From Watersipora subatra (lineage: Eukaryota; Bryozoa; Gymnolaemata; Cheilostomatida; Watersiporidae): a stretch of 64,000 nucleotides of DNA. The notes beneath the pieces are model-generated. The model was given only the letters and a program-made list of their open reading frames with translations. It was not told the DNA's origin and searched no databases. The DNA lies in NCBI RefSeq assembly GCF_963576615.1, contig NC_088708.1, positions 60,437,196-60,501,195 on the forward strand. The letters run 5' to 3'. This document shows positions 35,801-47,395 of this stretch, piece by piece. How positions within the stretch are numbered: the stretch's first letter is position 1; each line of letters begins with the position of its first letter. The position numbers were made by a program, and so were the translations under genes.

Positions 35801-38800
35801 CCTTTTATTGTATAAGAGAGGTAACAAAACTATGAGTATCTCATAACAACACATATTCAACATTGAGTAAAAAGTATCAACGGGCTGAAGGAGTTGTGTT
35901 CTCTGTAATAACACTACAAGTTAGTTGTCAGTAAAGACTGTACCTTATATAATAATGGTTACAGGTCTCAGTCTTTTAAAACTGCTGTTCTTTTTACTAA
36001 TAAAAACCATGCAATAAAAAGAGTTCTCTTGGTAGATGCATATTCAAGCATTTTAGCAATAATGCATGAAAATGTTAGCTTCTTCGTATTTTTTGATATG
36101 TAAGTAGTTTCCAATTGAAACATATCTGCAGATGATAAAAGATGATCTGCAGATGATAAAACGTTAGTAAAATCAATCATAACTCGTCGTAACCTATGCT
36201 TTCAAACACACTTTATTTAAACTTTAAGAATTAAACTGATGTTCTTAATATGAACCAAGTAGAGCATGCACGTGTGCACATTATACGTAAGAGAGCCTCA
36301 AAGTAGCTGTGGATAGACCTTGATGGCTTAAGGTAGAGTGAACAGCAATGGTACTGCGTTGCACCCGTCAGCTTTCTATTCTAAACTTAAAATCTATCAT
36401 TTGTATTAGCCACCCTGCGATACAAAACCTGGCAGAAGAGATGCCCTTGTGAAGTTTTCTAACAATTTTTAACAAATAAAATACAAATTGAATAACCATA
36501 TTTCGGTGTTGGCTTTTACCGCAGGTAAAGCGACGAAATATGCAGAGATGGTACCCGGCTCCACCCCTTTCTCCTGACACAACAGCAACTGTTGTCAGCG
36601 CTACCAGAAAATTCACACCTGAAAGATTATTTGAAAAGCTTCAAGGTATGTTTATATGTCGTTGTTTTTTGTATATAGTTATTCACATATAACTGTCTTA
36701 TCATTCGGTGGTTTAATAATTATAGCTAGTGTATCATTAGTTGGATCATTAGATTGGTGTGATCGAATCTCTGAATTCTATTCAAGATCATTTTGAGGTC
36801 AATTAATTCTGATATATTTTGTGAATGAGTTTATATTTTTTTGCTCAACTTGTTGATCTTTTTTGAGTTGACCAACAGTTACTTTAAGACACCTTGTCAT
36901 AACACCTCAAGGTTTGACTACAGTTTTGTTTATTTGGTAGATGACTTAACCTAAATATTTGTGCATATTTGGCGACTAGTAGCTGGTAGTCTAGTTTGCT
37001 GTGAGAGATTATCAGGTTTAATAACTATATATACAAGTATTCCTGAGTACCAGCTTGTGGACGATTCGCCCAGTTGTTAGAGTACTGGTCAAACATGGTG
37101 CAGGCAAGAGATCAAATCCTATACGATGCAATCTTTTTTAAACCTTCAACGGAAGCTTCGCACAGATGGACAGATGAGTGCCTGCAGCTTTTACTACAGG
37201 AATGATTTTATGCTGCATTCTTGTTACATTTTAAGATGCAAGATTGAGTTAAATATATTCTAGCACAGTTAACAAGCTTCGCCGTTAACTGCGTTAGCTT
37301 GTAACAGCCTTTATGAAGAGATGTGGTGCTCGGAGGCTAGTGCGCCATTGCCAACTTGAAATGCCATAATTATTTAGGCATTCCAAGCTGGCCTCCATCT
37401 TATCTGTGCCCCACTTGTGTAATGGTATAAATTGGCTGTTAAAACACACCATAGTTAAACACTTTAGCTAGTTAATGCTGGATTAAAGACTGGAGGAGAT
37501 GAAGCAGACCTAGTTGAGAGTCCTTCTAGACAATTGTTAATCAGTCATAGCTAATGTAATATAATGGCTAACATCAGTCATAGCTAATGTAATATAATGG
37601 CTAACACAAAACGAATAATGTTTTTGAGTGTTGTGTTAGCCAGTATTTGATGCCGCACTCAGTCTGGCGTGACACTGCGCATGGCAGCAAGTTAGGATTT
37701 TATTTCAATAGATAATTTTGACATCAATTGGTTTCAATAGAGGCTGGTGATCAAATATAAAACGGCTGTAATGCTTTGCTAGTCAATAAATCATTTGAAT
37801 TGTTCAGTTATTTTAAATAAACAACGTCAATGAGCACTTTCACTTGGCACTGTTGAGCCTGCAGTAATGTAACACACTGTTTGCTATCTTATAATATTAA
37901 TATTACAGTCATGCGTGTGTTTGTATTGTCTACCTGTGTAAGCTATGTCAACAGCTAGATCAATAATCAGCTAAAGTAGTCCGTACGACGCATAACCTCT
38001 CAGTCAGTCTTGTTTGAAGCTCTAGTAAAATATCTCGCGTTCGTATTGACTGCATCAGCTACACATGTGTAAAGATTCGGAGGCATCAGGAAACAACTGC
38101 TGGCTCCGTGAGAGGAGCATGCTTTAGAAAGATCAGCTGTATTTTTGTAGTCATCGGCAGACAAATATTGTCAACGGGTTTTTAGCATAGCACCTTGTCA
38201 AAGATGTCGACATATCGCCGAGCATCTTTGGACACTTGGTCCGACTTGTCAAGCGACACCACAAATGGAACTGCGGAGTATACGTACACAACTGAACCCG
38301 AGTGGGCTGCCGAAGCAGTCATACATACCTCATCCGGTATTGAGTTGAACTTTGAGAGGCTGCAAAGTCTTTGCGTTTCCGAGAGCTTACCTCCGAGAGT
38401 CACTATAGAAGTTTTGCCGTTTGCCTCTTCTGCTGGTTCCAGAGTCCTCCGTCACGGTATTACTTTGTTGCCTTTCTATCATCCCTAACTTCTACTAATC
38501 AAGTTGTACAATCAAAGGGTGGTTAGTAGGCAGCCTTGAAACTTCGAAGCACTTTTATTTGGAAAATATGGTATCTGTTGCTGAGCATCTGTATTCCATT
38601 GTACATATTCCTGTACTGTACTATTTGTGTTCATGGAAACTTACTCTGCACTATATCGATGTCTAGATACTCTTACTCTTCTTACACTGTTTAAAAGGGT
38701 CAAATGAGATGATCATACATTGTAATCACTTGCTGTCTTTCAAAAAATTTTATTTTCTCACATTGTAAAACAGTGACCAGGAGGAAACTCGCTGCTCAGA

Positions 38801-41800
38801 CGAAAAAAAGACTTGTCCATGCTATAATAGGCACTTGAGTTCAGTCAATAACAGATTTGCTAAAGAGACTTTCTCAAGTTTTGCTCCTAGAAAGAATTAG
38901 CCTTTGTGCCATGTTGCAGCAATAAAAGGCCATGATGGGTTCTTCAACTAGTTGCAGCTGTACTAATCAAACAGCCATATTCAATAATTCTATTGTAATA
39001 CAGTATGCTAGTGCTGCGTTATTTCTATTATCGGCTAAATTTTACTTTAGCAGTTCATTGGGTCAGGTTACCTTGATGTCTATTGATTTTTATTCTTGTG
39101 AGCTAATTAATATACCATGAGCTCGGTGATTGATTTTCAACAAAGTGAATACTAGTTATACCTAGTCAATTGATCAATTCATCGACACCAGCAATATCAG
39201 CAGGAGAATAGCTGCTATTTGGTGCTACAATTCAGCTAAAGTGCATCCTTTAAACTTTCACTTACATTGTAAGTTTGCGGTTTCAGATGAACAAAGCATG
39301 ATGCAATCATACATTTCTAGCCAGTCTTTGATCAAAGGGTGACATCATACCTTGCGCAGAGCAAAAAACCCACAATATTTCAATATTTTGACAGAATATT
39401 TGTGATAGTGTAGTGCAACTGATAAGGGCCCTTCATGTTCTACACTGTGAATTTGCTTTGCCATTGACATCTTTAAACTGTCACTTGTTTCTAGCTAAAC
39501 AATTAATTGATTAGTTCAAAGTCTATGATTCTATATTTGCATGTTAGAAATGTCCAGTGAAGATTCACTAGAGACAGCACCTTTTCCATCACAAGTCAGA
39601 ACTATCTCCAAGCTCAATGGTTCCAAGACTGGTCCTTGGGTTCAGCAGGTAAGCTGTCATACTGCTGCCACCACTACTGTCATTTGCTGTATCTACTCAC
39701 GATGTCCAACCTAGGTGTTTGGTTACTTCTTAATAGTAAAAATACGTTCATATGGCCTTGAACTGTATTTATCTGACCTATAAAGACTCTTTCTCGTTGC
39801 CATGAATACTTCTATATAGGCTGGACAGTTGTTTATTTTGTGTAAGATTCCTAGTTTCTAGAAAATTCTATTCTTATCTATAATCACTTTAAAGTAGTCA
39901 CAGGTTACTTTATATATAGAATTCCATTTGTTTCTCTCGATGATCTCAAATTCTCTCACAGCTTTTCTTGCTTGACTGAAGCTATTCAAAGGCAGAAGGG
40001 TGTGAACAAAGCCTTACCGAGCTCTAAAGGAATCTTATACCCCAGCTAGTAAATATGATATGCTTTGTAAGATTCTATCAGCCTAATTACAGCTGAAATC
40101 AGTAGAACGTTGTTCACATACCTACCACTGCAGAATGGTTTTGCTAGAAATTTCCTTGCAGAACTCCACTCATGCATATTTTTGTATCACTTCATTCAAA
40201 TGGAACAAATTCATTTCCTACATATCTCTCACGTACTCCAACACAATTTTTTCAAGTGAACTTTGTTGATTTCCCATTTTCATTTAGAGTTCATTTTGAT
40301 TTTTCTGTTGTGCTATAAAGGCTTTTAGCATGGGTGAAAAACTAAACGATTAACTCTCTGCAAAATGAGCAGATGTCTTGCCTCCCAAAACATGTCTTAC
40401 AGAGCAATTCTTTTGCCATCTTGAAGCAGTTATAAAAGTAAGAGTAAACACGCTTTGGCGCAGATGCAGCCGCCAAAAATCAGTGACAGGCACTTAAATA
40501 AGGCAGCTAAGACAGCGCTAGACCCGTGACACGACACGGAGATATGAAGTGATCAAGTATAAACTGCACGAATTCGATAGCCTATCTAATCTCTCAAGCA
40601 CTCCCTTTGCGTATTGTGTAAACATAGATAAGGTTACTAAGGCTCAGCCATTGCAAAACTATTTAGAGAAATTTCTGTTATTTAGCCGTCAAATAGGTGC
40701 TTTGACTCCTTAATCCTGCTCAGAGCTCATGTATGTGTATTTAAAATGACACACTCACCAAAGTCGAATAAAAACCTTTTTTGTGATTTTACAAAAACTG
40801 GGTTGATATTTCTGAGAGAGTTTTATGCATATCAATATCAGATGTAATCGTGGGCGTTTCTTCTGGCGGCTTTTTAGAACTGCCTCTACAGGTCATTAAA
40901 GGTGTGTACTTACAGTATGTAATCAACAGGCAGAGATAAAATGTTTAGTCAAACATCGGTTATGATAGAGCATAATTTCATTGCATCAGTGAAAAACTCT
41001 TTTAAAAATGCTTTTCAGGCTGTACTGCCGACTGAAAAGTATATTTGTCTGTCATTTCAAGCCCTCAAGATTTTTAATCATTAATTTAATTTTTGTTATT
41101 TTGCCCTTAATATTCTTCATTACAATAAAATTTTAAAAATAATGGCTATTTAAATTGGTGCTTAAAAGCCGAGCAGTTAATTTTAAAATTTCTCTAAAAT
41201 ATTTGATAGCAAGTATTTAGCTTAACACTTAATTGAACAGACTAATTTCTAAGTTGTTTTATTCGCCTTCTTTTCTTATATAATACTTAGTCTTATTTCT
41301 TTTGAAGTTATACTCTTTATGTCAACTAGCATTTTTTGCATTAGACTAGTGTAGGCCAGTAAAATGATAAATAGAGGTTGCCTTCTCTTGGGTAATTCTA
41401 AAAAGCTGCTGCAGCTATTCATGATAATTGAGTGAGCAAATATCTTTTACAAATTATTGGATTGAAACAAAGTATTTTTTGTATTTACTATAAAGAATAT
41501 GTGCCACTAAGCATCCATGTATATATATATCTATATATGGGCTATAAATGTATAATAATATAATCCTAATAACTACAATATTATAGTATAATAATGTTAT
41601 CCTAGCCACATATTATACACTTATAATATATGGCTAAGATGGTATCACAATTTTGCTCTCTTTTCTAATCTTTAAAGCTCACATTTTAGATAGAAGGTAA
41701 TACATGATATGGATGTCTTTTGTGACAATGATTTGGATCTGCTAGTTTTTATTAGACACAAACTTTCTCAACTCTGCCAATGTAGTAGTCAATGTTATAG

Positions 41801-44800
41801 AGAATTTATGAAACAGAAATAAAGTGGTTGCTCAGAAAATTAAGATTTTGACTAGGCACTGGAGTTATCATATCAGTGAACCTTTTTTATTGGACAGACA
41901 TTAAAACTTCTCCTTGCTACTGGGTTGTATAACTACACCTGATGCTGACCTGATGTTGGCCCGTTGCTCCAGAATCACTTTTTCTACTTGAATTGTATCA
42001 AGGAGGAAAACTATTGAATAGACCAAAAATCTCTGGCTGTTGGCGTGTCTCAGATCTAGAGCCTCACCGTTGAGACTTTCCAGCTTGTTTGAACAAGCGC
42101 GGAAAGCTACCTGCCTGCTCGTTGCTAACGCAAAGCAGAGCTCATGGCTGACTAAAACATTTGTAGGTTACAGACTGCGGTATGTTCATTACCTTAAAGA
42201 AACACCCATGTGAAACCTTGTGCCTGCCAGTAGTAACTTGACAATATACAGCACTGAAAAATATTCTGACAAGGATGATAGCAAAGGAAACAGACTGAGT
42301 CATCTCTGCATTTATGAGTCATGTATTCCATGGCTCTGCCAGGAAACGAGATAATTGTTTTCTTTAAATGATTAGACCTTCTGTATGAAATTTTTCCAAG
42401 AGGGTTTTTTGCTAAGATAAAATTCAGCAAAATTACCAGATTAGTTTTAAAGTTTGTGGGACTTTAACCATTACTAAATGTTGCGCTTTTTCAAACTGTA
42501 TTATTCCTTCTGAAAGAGTAAATTTACCCATAGAACAAAACACTATGATGGATTGATTACTCTTGGACAGATGATCTATTAACTAGCTTTTAGTTTTTTG
42601 GCAGGTGTGCTAGCAAAGATAGCAAAGCTTAGCCTCGCTATACAAGCGCAAGGTCCCTCCCTTCTTAAACAGTAACTAGGACAGAAAGTGAATCTAGCAT
42701 TAGATTGGCAGGTTAGGCATGGACAGGTCTGCTATTAATGAGCTTTGAGTTTTTTGGCAGGTCTGTTAGCATAGATTAGGTTTAGCAAATGTAACTATTG
42801 TGAAGGCATAAGTTGCTTTGTAATTTGGAGAGTTTCTAGGACAGAAAATGAATCTATTAGCTTTGGAGACAACTTATCAAAAGACAACCGGTGTTTTTCT
42901 GCACATCAGGGTACTTATTCTTTGATCTTTTTTACCTTGTTGTTATTCTCTCAACTTATCACTTTATTACGCTCATTCTTAAATTAGAGCGTATGACTCT
43001 CTTCACAAACTGTTGTTGAACAATCAAAGAGTATTTGTGCCTTAAATATGAGCAACTAAAAAACTTAATACTCTAAAAACTAAGTAAATAAAAAAAAGTT
43101 TAATTTGATCTCAATATTACATCGCACAATGTATCAAGTCTAAAATATATTAAACAGAAATTGAGAAGTTTTGATGGATGCACACAAAAAGCGAATTGGC
43201 TAGTAATACGTTTGATTATTATACGTAAGCTCTGCGATACCCGGAATTTTTTTTCCTATTCAACTAGATAGCTTTCAGGTGAGTGTTTAAGAGACTGGTT
43301 CTCACAAACTGGATAAAGTTTTGAAATCATAATTTTAACAAACTGATAAAAAACACAAAGCATACTTGAGGAAAGTTTGGATAAAATTAGCTGAAACATG
43401 TATGATTTATTAATATAGAAAAGGGAGATTATAATCTGAATAGAAGGAGCGTGTATTGAAAAATTGTTGGTCGTAAAAGGGTGGACGGGTAAGACGGGTA
43501 GTAAAACATCAACGCTTGCAATGAGGTCTCCGCATTACCCATAGTGATGGGTGGTGGTTAGGAAATGGTGACAGCTATTGAAAGCCTTGTTTTAGTAACT
43601 TACTAAAGTTTGTCTTAGAAGCGTTAAAATTTTAGAATGTCCTTCAAATCAATATATCAATCAGAATTTGTCAGTAATTTGTGCATTTGCACCTAGATTG
43701 CATGAATTTAGTAAATAGCACCTTTGTAAGTAATATTTTTATGTTGGTTTCATCAAGCCATGAAATATTCAAATTATCTCAACATTGTGCGGATAGTGTC
43801 TCGGATATAGTTATGCTTGGTTATGCGATAAAAGATATTAGCTAAGGAGGCTGCCTCTAACGGTTACCATACATTATGGTAGTAGGCTGACAGTAGTGGA
43901 AGGGTGAGGGTTAACATGCTGAGAGTTAACTGTCCAGCTCCCAACAGTGGCAGTGACAGAACAGTGACAACTAGATATGGCAGAGAGGTCATAACAGATA
44001 TACATTACAGTTTTTATTCTTGCTCTTAGATGTATCATAGTACTGACACTGTTATTGGTTTGGTATACAGCTACAGTTTGCCTTTATATTTCAGTCTAAA
44101 GGGCATGATGTGCAAGCGCACCCTAAGTTCACAAGGAAAGAAAGCATAGTGGAACAGGAAATAAGGCTACAAAGAGAACGAGAGAAAGAGCTGAATCTCG
44201 AAAGGCAGATGCTTACTCAAGCTAAACTCTCAACTCCCTTTGAAGAGCTACAGCCTGAGACCAGAAATAGAGAAAGTCTTCAGGTTGATGCGCTTCCTGC
44301 TCCCAGCCCCATTGCATCAAGCCCAGCGCAAAGTCCAGCTCAGAGTTACGCACTCAGTATGTCATGCTAGCTTATATGTTTCCATAGTTACACAAATTAT
44401 ACAATAATTCCTCTATTTCCATTATTGGAGTAACTGAAAATTTTGATCGGAACTTTGACAACCAATTGACATTGATAAGCAAGGCAGCTTGTAGGCATCT
44501 GTGTTAAGAAGCGGGCTTGTCCACTGAAACTTGCACTTGCAAGCTTAGTTACAAGAATGTTGATATTTTACGTTCTGTCAGATGGCTGCCTGCAGCGATT
44601 GTGGTTGAGCAGCTGAAGTTGTGCCCATTGCAAAATTTGCTATGAGCCATTGTGCTGTTAAATACATGCAGTATGAGCTGGTTGAAGACCTGGTTATGAG
44701 CATCCAAGAGAAAAAGAATCATTTTGGCTCTCAGCCGAAGTTCAGTGTTTTAGTTGTCAGGACTCTTTCGCTGCCGGGCTCAGAAATGTTCAAATAAGTT

Positions 44801-47395
44801 TATAAAACTCTGAAGCGCAATGAAGCCATTTCCATGCACAGATTTTGTTTGTCAATAGAGCACAACTCTAACCACTATTTAATGGGTATCAGATAGATCC
44901 ACAGTCTTGGAGTTCATTTAATAATTGTAAAATTGTTCAATTTTAAGAAACGTTTTGCATCAGAAATGACCTTTCACTTCTTTTAAATGAGGTCACTTAG
45001 GGCACTCGTGGTATTTCCATGCTAATACTGTGGTAAAAAATCAACAAAATTTGCTAACAATTTCAGTAAATATTAATTTGAGAGGTTGAAAATACTTGTA
45101 GGTAGCTCACCCAAGCCTGTAGCTACACCCAAGTTAACCACTCAAAAGTCCAAGGGCTCTATGATATACCAGCTAAGCAATCGAACAAGGTAATATGATT
45201 GGAGTAATTGGTTATTCTTGGCCATTTATCTGTGAACTCTATAGCAAGACTGCTGTACAAGGGCCTTTTGTATATGAGACCTGATGTACATGAGATCTGC
45301 TGTGCAAGGACCTTTCTACATGAAAATTGTTGTACAAGGTGTTAGAGTATATGGAGCTCCATGTACATGGGTGTTAGAGTATATGGAGCTCAGTGTACAT
45401 GGGTGTTATAGTATATGGTGCTCAGTGTACATGGGTGTTATAGTATATGGAGCTCAGTGTACATGGGTGTTAAAGTATATGGAGCTCCGTGTACATGGGT
45501 GTTATAGTATATGGTGCTCAGTGTACATAGGTCTTAGAGTATATGGAGCTCCGTGTACATGGGTGTTAGAATATATGGAGCTCCGTGTACATGGGTGTTA
45601 GAATATATGGAGCTCAGTGTACATAGGTGTTAGAGTATATGGTGCTCAGTGTACATGGGTCTCAAGTGGCAGCAGCTTTCTACTCTTCTCTTTTATTCAG
45701 GTTTGGCAGCAATAGAGCCACACGCTGCCAACATCAGTGCATTGTCTGTAAAATATTACATCTATAAAGCATAGTGGTGTGACTCATTTCCCCTTCTTTA
45801 GATAGATAAGTATGTGCTATGGTATGCATTCACCACAGTAAACTCCTAATGAGGGGCCAAACATTCATGAGCTGCGCTCGTAGGGCACCATGAACAACAT
45901 CTTACATCCTCGTAATATAAAAGTTTCTACAATGTTGTGTAGATACCACCTGCTATTATAGGTTTGAATGTTGTGTAGATACCACCTGCTATTATAGGTT
46001 TGAATGTTGTGTAGATACCACCTGCTATTATAGGTTTGAATGTTGTGTAGATACCACCTGCTATTATAGGTTTGAATGTTGTGTAGATACCACCTGCTAT
46101 TATAGGTTTGAATGTTTGTACAATCAAAAGTTACTTAGCTGAAATATTGTATAACTGAAAGAGTTGCTTTGATATATAAATTATCATCTTAAATTTTTAT
46201 TACTTGGTTTCAATTTAACATATTGTAACATTCTGGGTTTTTGTGAATAATAAATACATCTTGATTGCAGATCACCAAGTGTAGAGATAAGTGACTCGAA
46301 AGTAACTTCTCCCTGGTATGTATTTTTTCTTTCTTTTGTTACCTTTTACTTCAGCTGGTTGTTGTCCTTCGATACTATGACAACTCCTCGTCTCCTCTGT
46401 GTACACAATCGAATCTTATCACATAAATAAAACAGAATAGACAAATAAAAGTTTACTTTTTTGATGTATTCAAAATATCAAATTACAAATTTCAGCTCTT
46501 TCTTAATATTACTGATTGTCAGTGACTTACTTGGTTGTTTAAAGGTGTCTGCATAACCGACTAATGACCACACTTTGCGTCAAGTTTTTCATACTACATC
46601 GGTAGTTGCGGTATTTTTAAATTAAAAACTCATTAAAAACAATTAAGTGATTCCTTTATAATAATTAATAGCAATTTTTTATATAATATATAACATATAT
46701 AATATAATAATAAATTAATAATGATTAATTTCTGTTCTATTGATGTTGCCTTAGTGACAAACATGGTAAATAAGTAGCAGTAGGTGAATATTATCATAGG
46801 ATGAAGTTGAAATAGTTTGAGTGCAATATTTGATCTTATGCTTTGTAACATTTTGTGTTTAGTGAATTTATGTTCAACTACTATGACTGGTTGAAACAGA
46901 GTGGCACAACATGTAGTAACATTGCTATAATATAGAGTAATATCTTGAACTATTTCCTAATATTTGAAGAACTTTAGAGTGGCATTATGAATGTTACTTG
47001 GCTTGATTCCCGCTATATTAAACCGAAGATGTTATAGCATCGATGAGCATTATTGCTGCATGTATTGCTCTTTGTGAGTCAGTCTTTTAGATGTACGGGT
47101 ATTAAAACATATTCGGAGTTGTTTCCTCTTTTGTAAATTGTAATGACAATTTTCATTAGATTTATCACACATAATAGCTCTTTGGGTCTGCTTGCATTCA
47201 CTGTGACTTGTATTGAGGTTTATCAGCCTTATGTAGAGGGTGATAGTTAGCATACACGATTTAATGGTGTTCAGGTACACTTCTGAAAGCCCAATAGCCA
47301 GGGATATACGAACCACTAAAGAACGAGAAGAGGCGTTGAAGGTGACCCGCCGTCAAACCAGCGGACCTTCTTTGCCTGGCAATAAGGATGACTAA
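32832..47395 (+). CDS. MISP/AKAP2-C-like acidic disordered protein, ten coding exons
   Basis: Exons: 32832-32927, 33278-33329, 33587-34656, 35041-35163, 36525-36645, 39548-39648, 44095-44356, 45102-45189, 46271-46315, 47275-47395. All junctions are GT-AG and all phases agree, giving 692 codons and a TAA stop. Exon 1 may extend to 32824 and join a mini-exon at 27044. The large third exon is acidic and Ser/Thr-rich without a known fold. Two basic helical segments stand out: KESIVEQEIRLQREREKEL (about 536-554) and SPIARDIRTTKEREEAL (about 658-674). The pattern I-x-x-E-I-R-x-x-x-E-R-E-E resembles the C-terminal motif of MISP and AKAP2, known actin- and scaffold-associated proteins. That family link is inference from the motif; the rest is unrecognised. 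Confidence 0.75.
37050..37200 (+). repeat. tRNA-derived SINE-like element in intron
   Basis: TTCGCCCAGTTGTTAGAG (37067) fits a pol III A-box and GAGATCAAATCC (near 37109) fits a B-box about 30 bp later, the spacing of a tRNA head. Acceptor-stem pairing is absent, so it is not a tRNA gene. It sits in the intron after exon 36525-36645. Confidence 0.45.
37543..37606. repeat. 33-bp tandem duplication
   Basis: CAGTCATAGCTAATGTAATA and the following bases occur twice in immediate succession inside the intron. Confidence 0.7.
38204..38456 (+). CDS. Alternative first coding exon of the MISP/AKAP2-like gene
   Basis: Begins with ATG in the context AAAGATGT and continues as an 84-codon acidic Ser/Thr-rich frame (MSTYRRASLDTWSDLSSDTT...), ending CGTCACG before GTATTA in phase 1. 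The constitutive exon at 36525-36645 also ends in phase 1, so both can join the exon at 39548. The frame has a stop (TAG, 38185-38187) about 17 bp upstream of the ATG and no in-frame acceptor, which argues for a first exon rather than a cassette. The short form would have 289 residues and keep both helical motifs. Use of this exon is inferred from frame and phase only. Confidence 0.55.
42076..42107. other. Intronic hairpin
   Basis: CTTTCC-A-GCTTGTT-TG-AACAAGC-GC-GGAAAG can fold into a 13-bp interrupted stem with a tight loop. No conserved partner in the window, and function unknown. Confidence 0.3.
42575..42865. repeat. Diverged tandem duplication (~155 bp) in intron
   Basis: TTTTTTGGCAGGT and flanking sequence near 42594, and GACAGAAAGTGAATCTA near 42672, recur in order near 42750 and 42841 with many changes. 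Confidence 0.5.
45341..45662. repeat. 32-bp minisatellite, about ten copies, intronic
   Basis: The unit contains GTGTTAGAGTATATGGAGCT followed by YAGTGTACATGG. It lies in the intron between the exons at 45102 and 46271. A 105-codon open frame through it is an artefact of the repeat. Confidence 0.9.
45931..46113. repeat. 36-bp minisatellite, five nearly identical copies, intronic
   Basis: The unit begins GTTGTGTAGATACCACCTGC and ends GGTTTGAAT. Because 36 is a multiple of three, a minus-strand frame stays open across it, but this is not a gene. Confidence 0.9.

Noticed and set aside
45284-45601. 105-codon plus-strand open frame
   Set aside because: Entirely composed of the 32-bp minisatellite; the three frames of the repeat happen to lack stops.
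45927-46127. 66-codon minus-strand frame with a repeated TTFKPIIAGGIY unit
   Set aside because: Product of a 36-bp minisatellite whose unit is a multiple of three; intronic.
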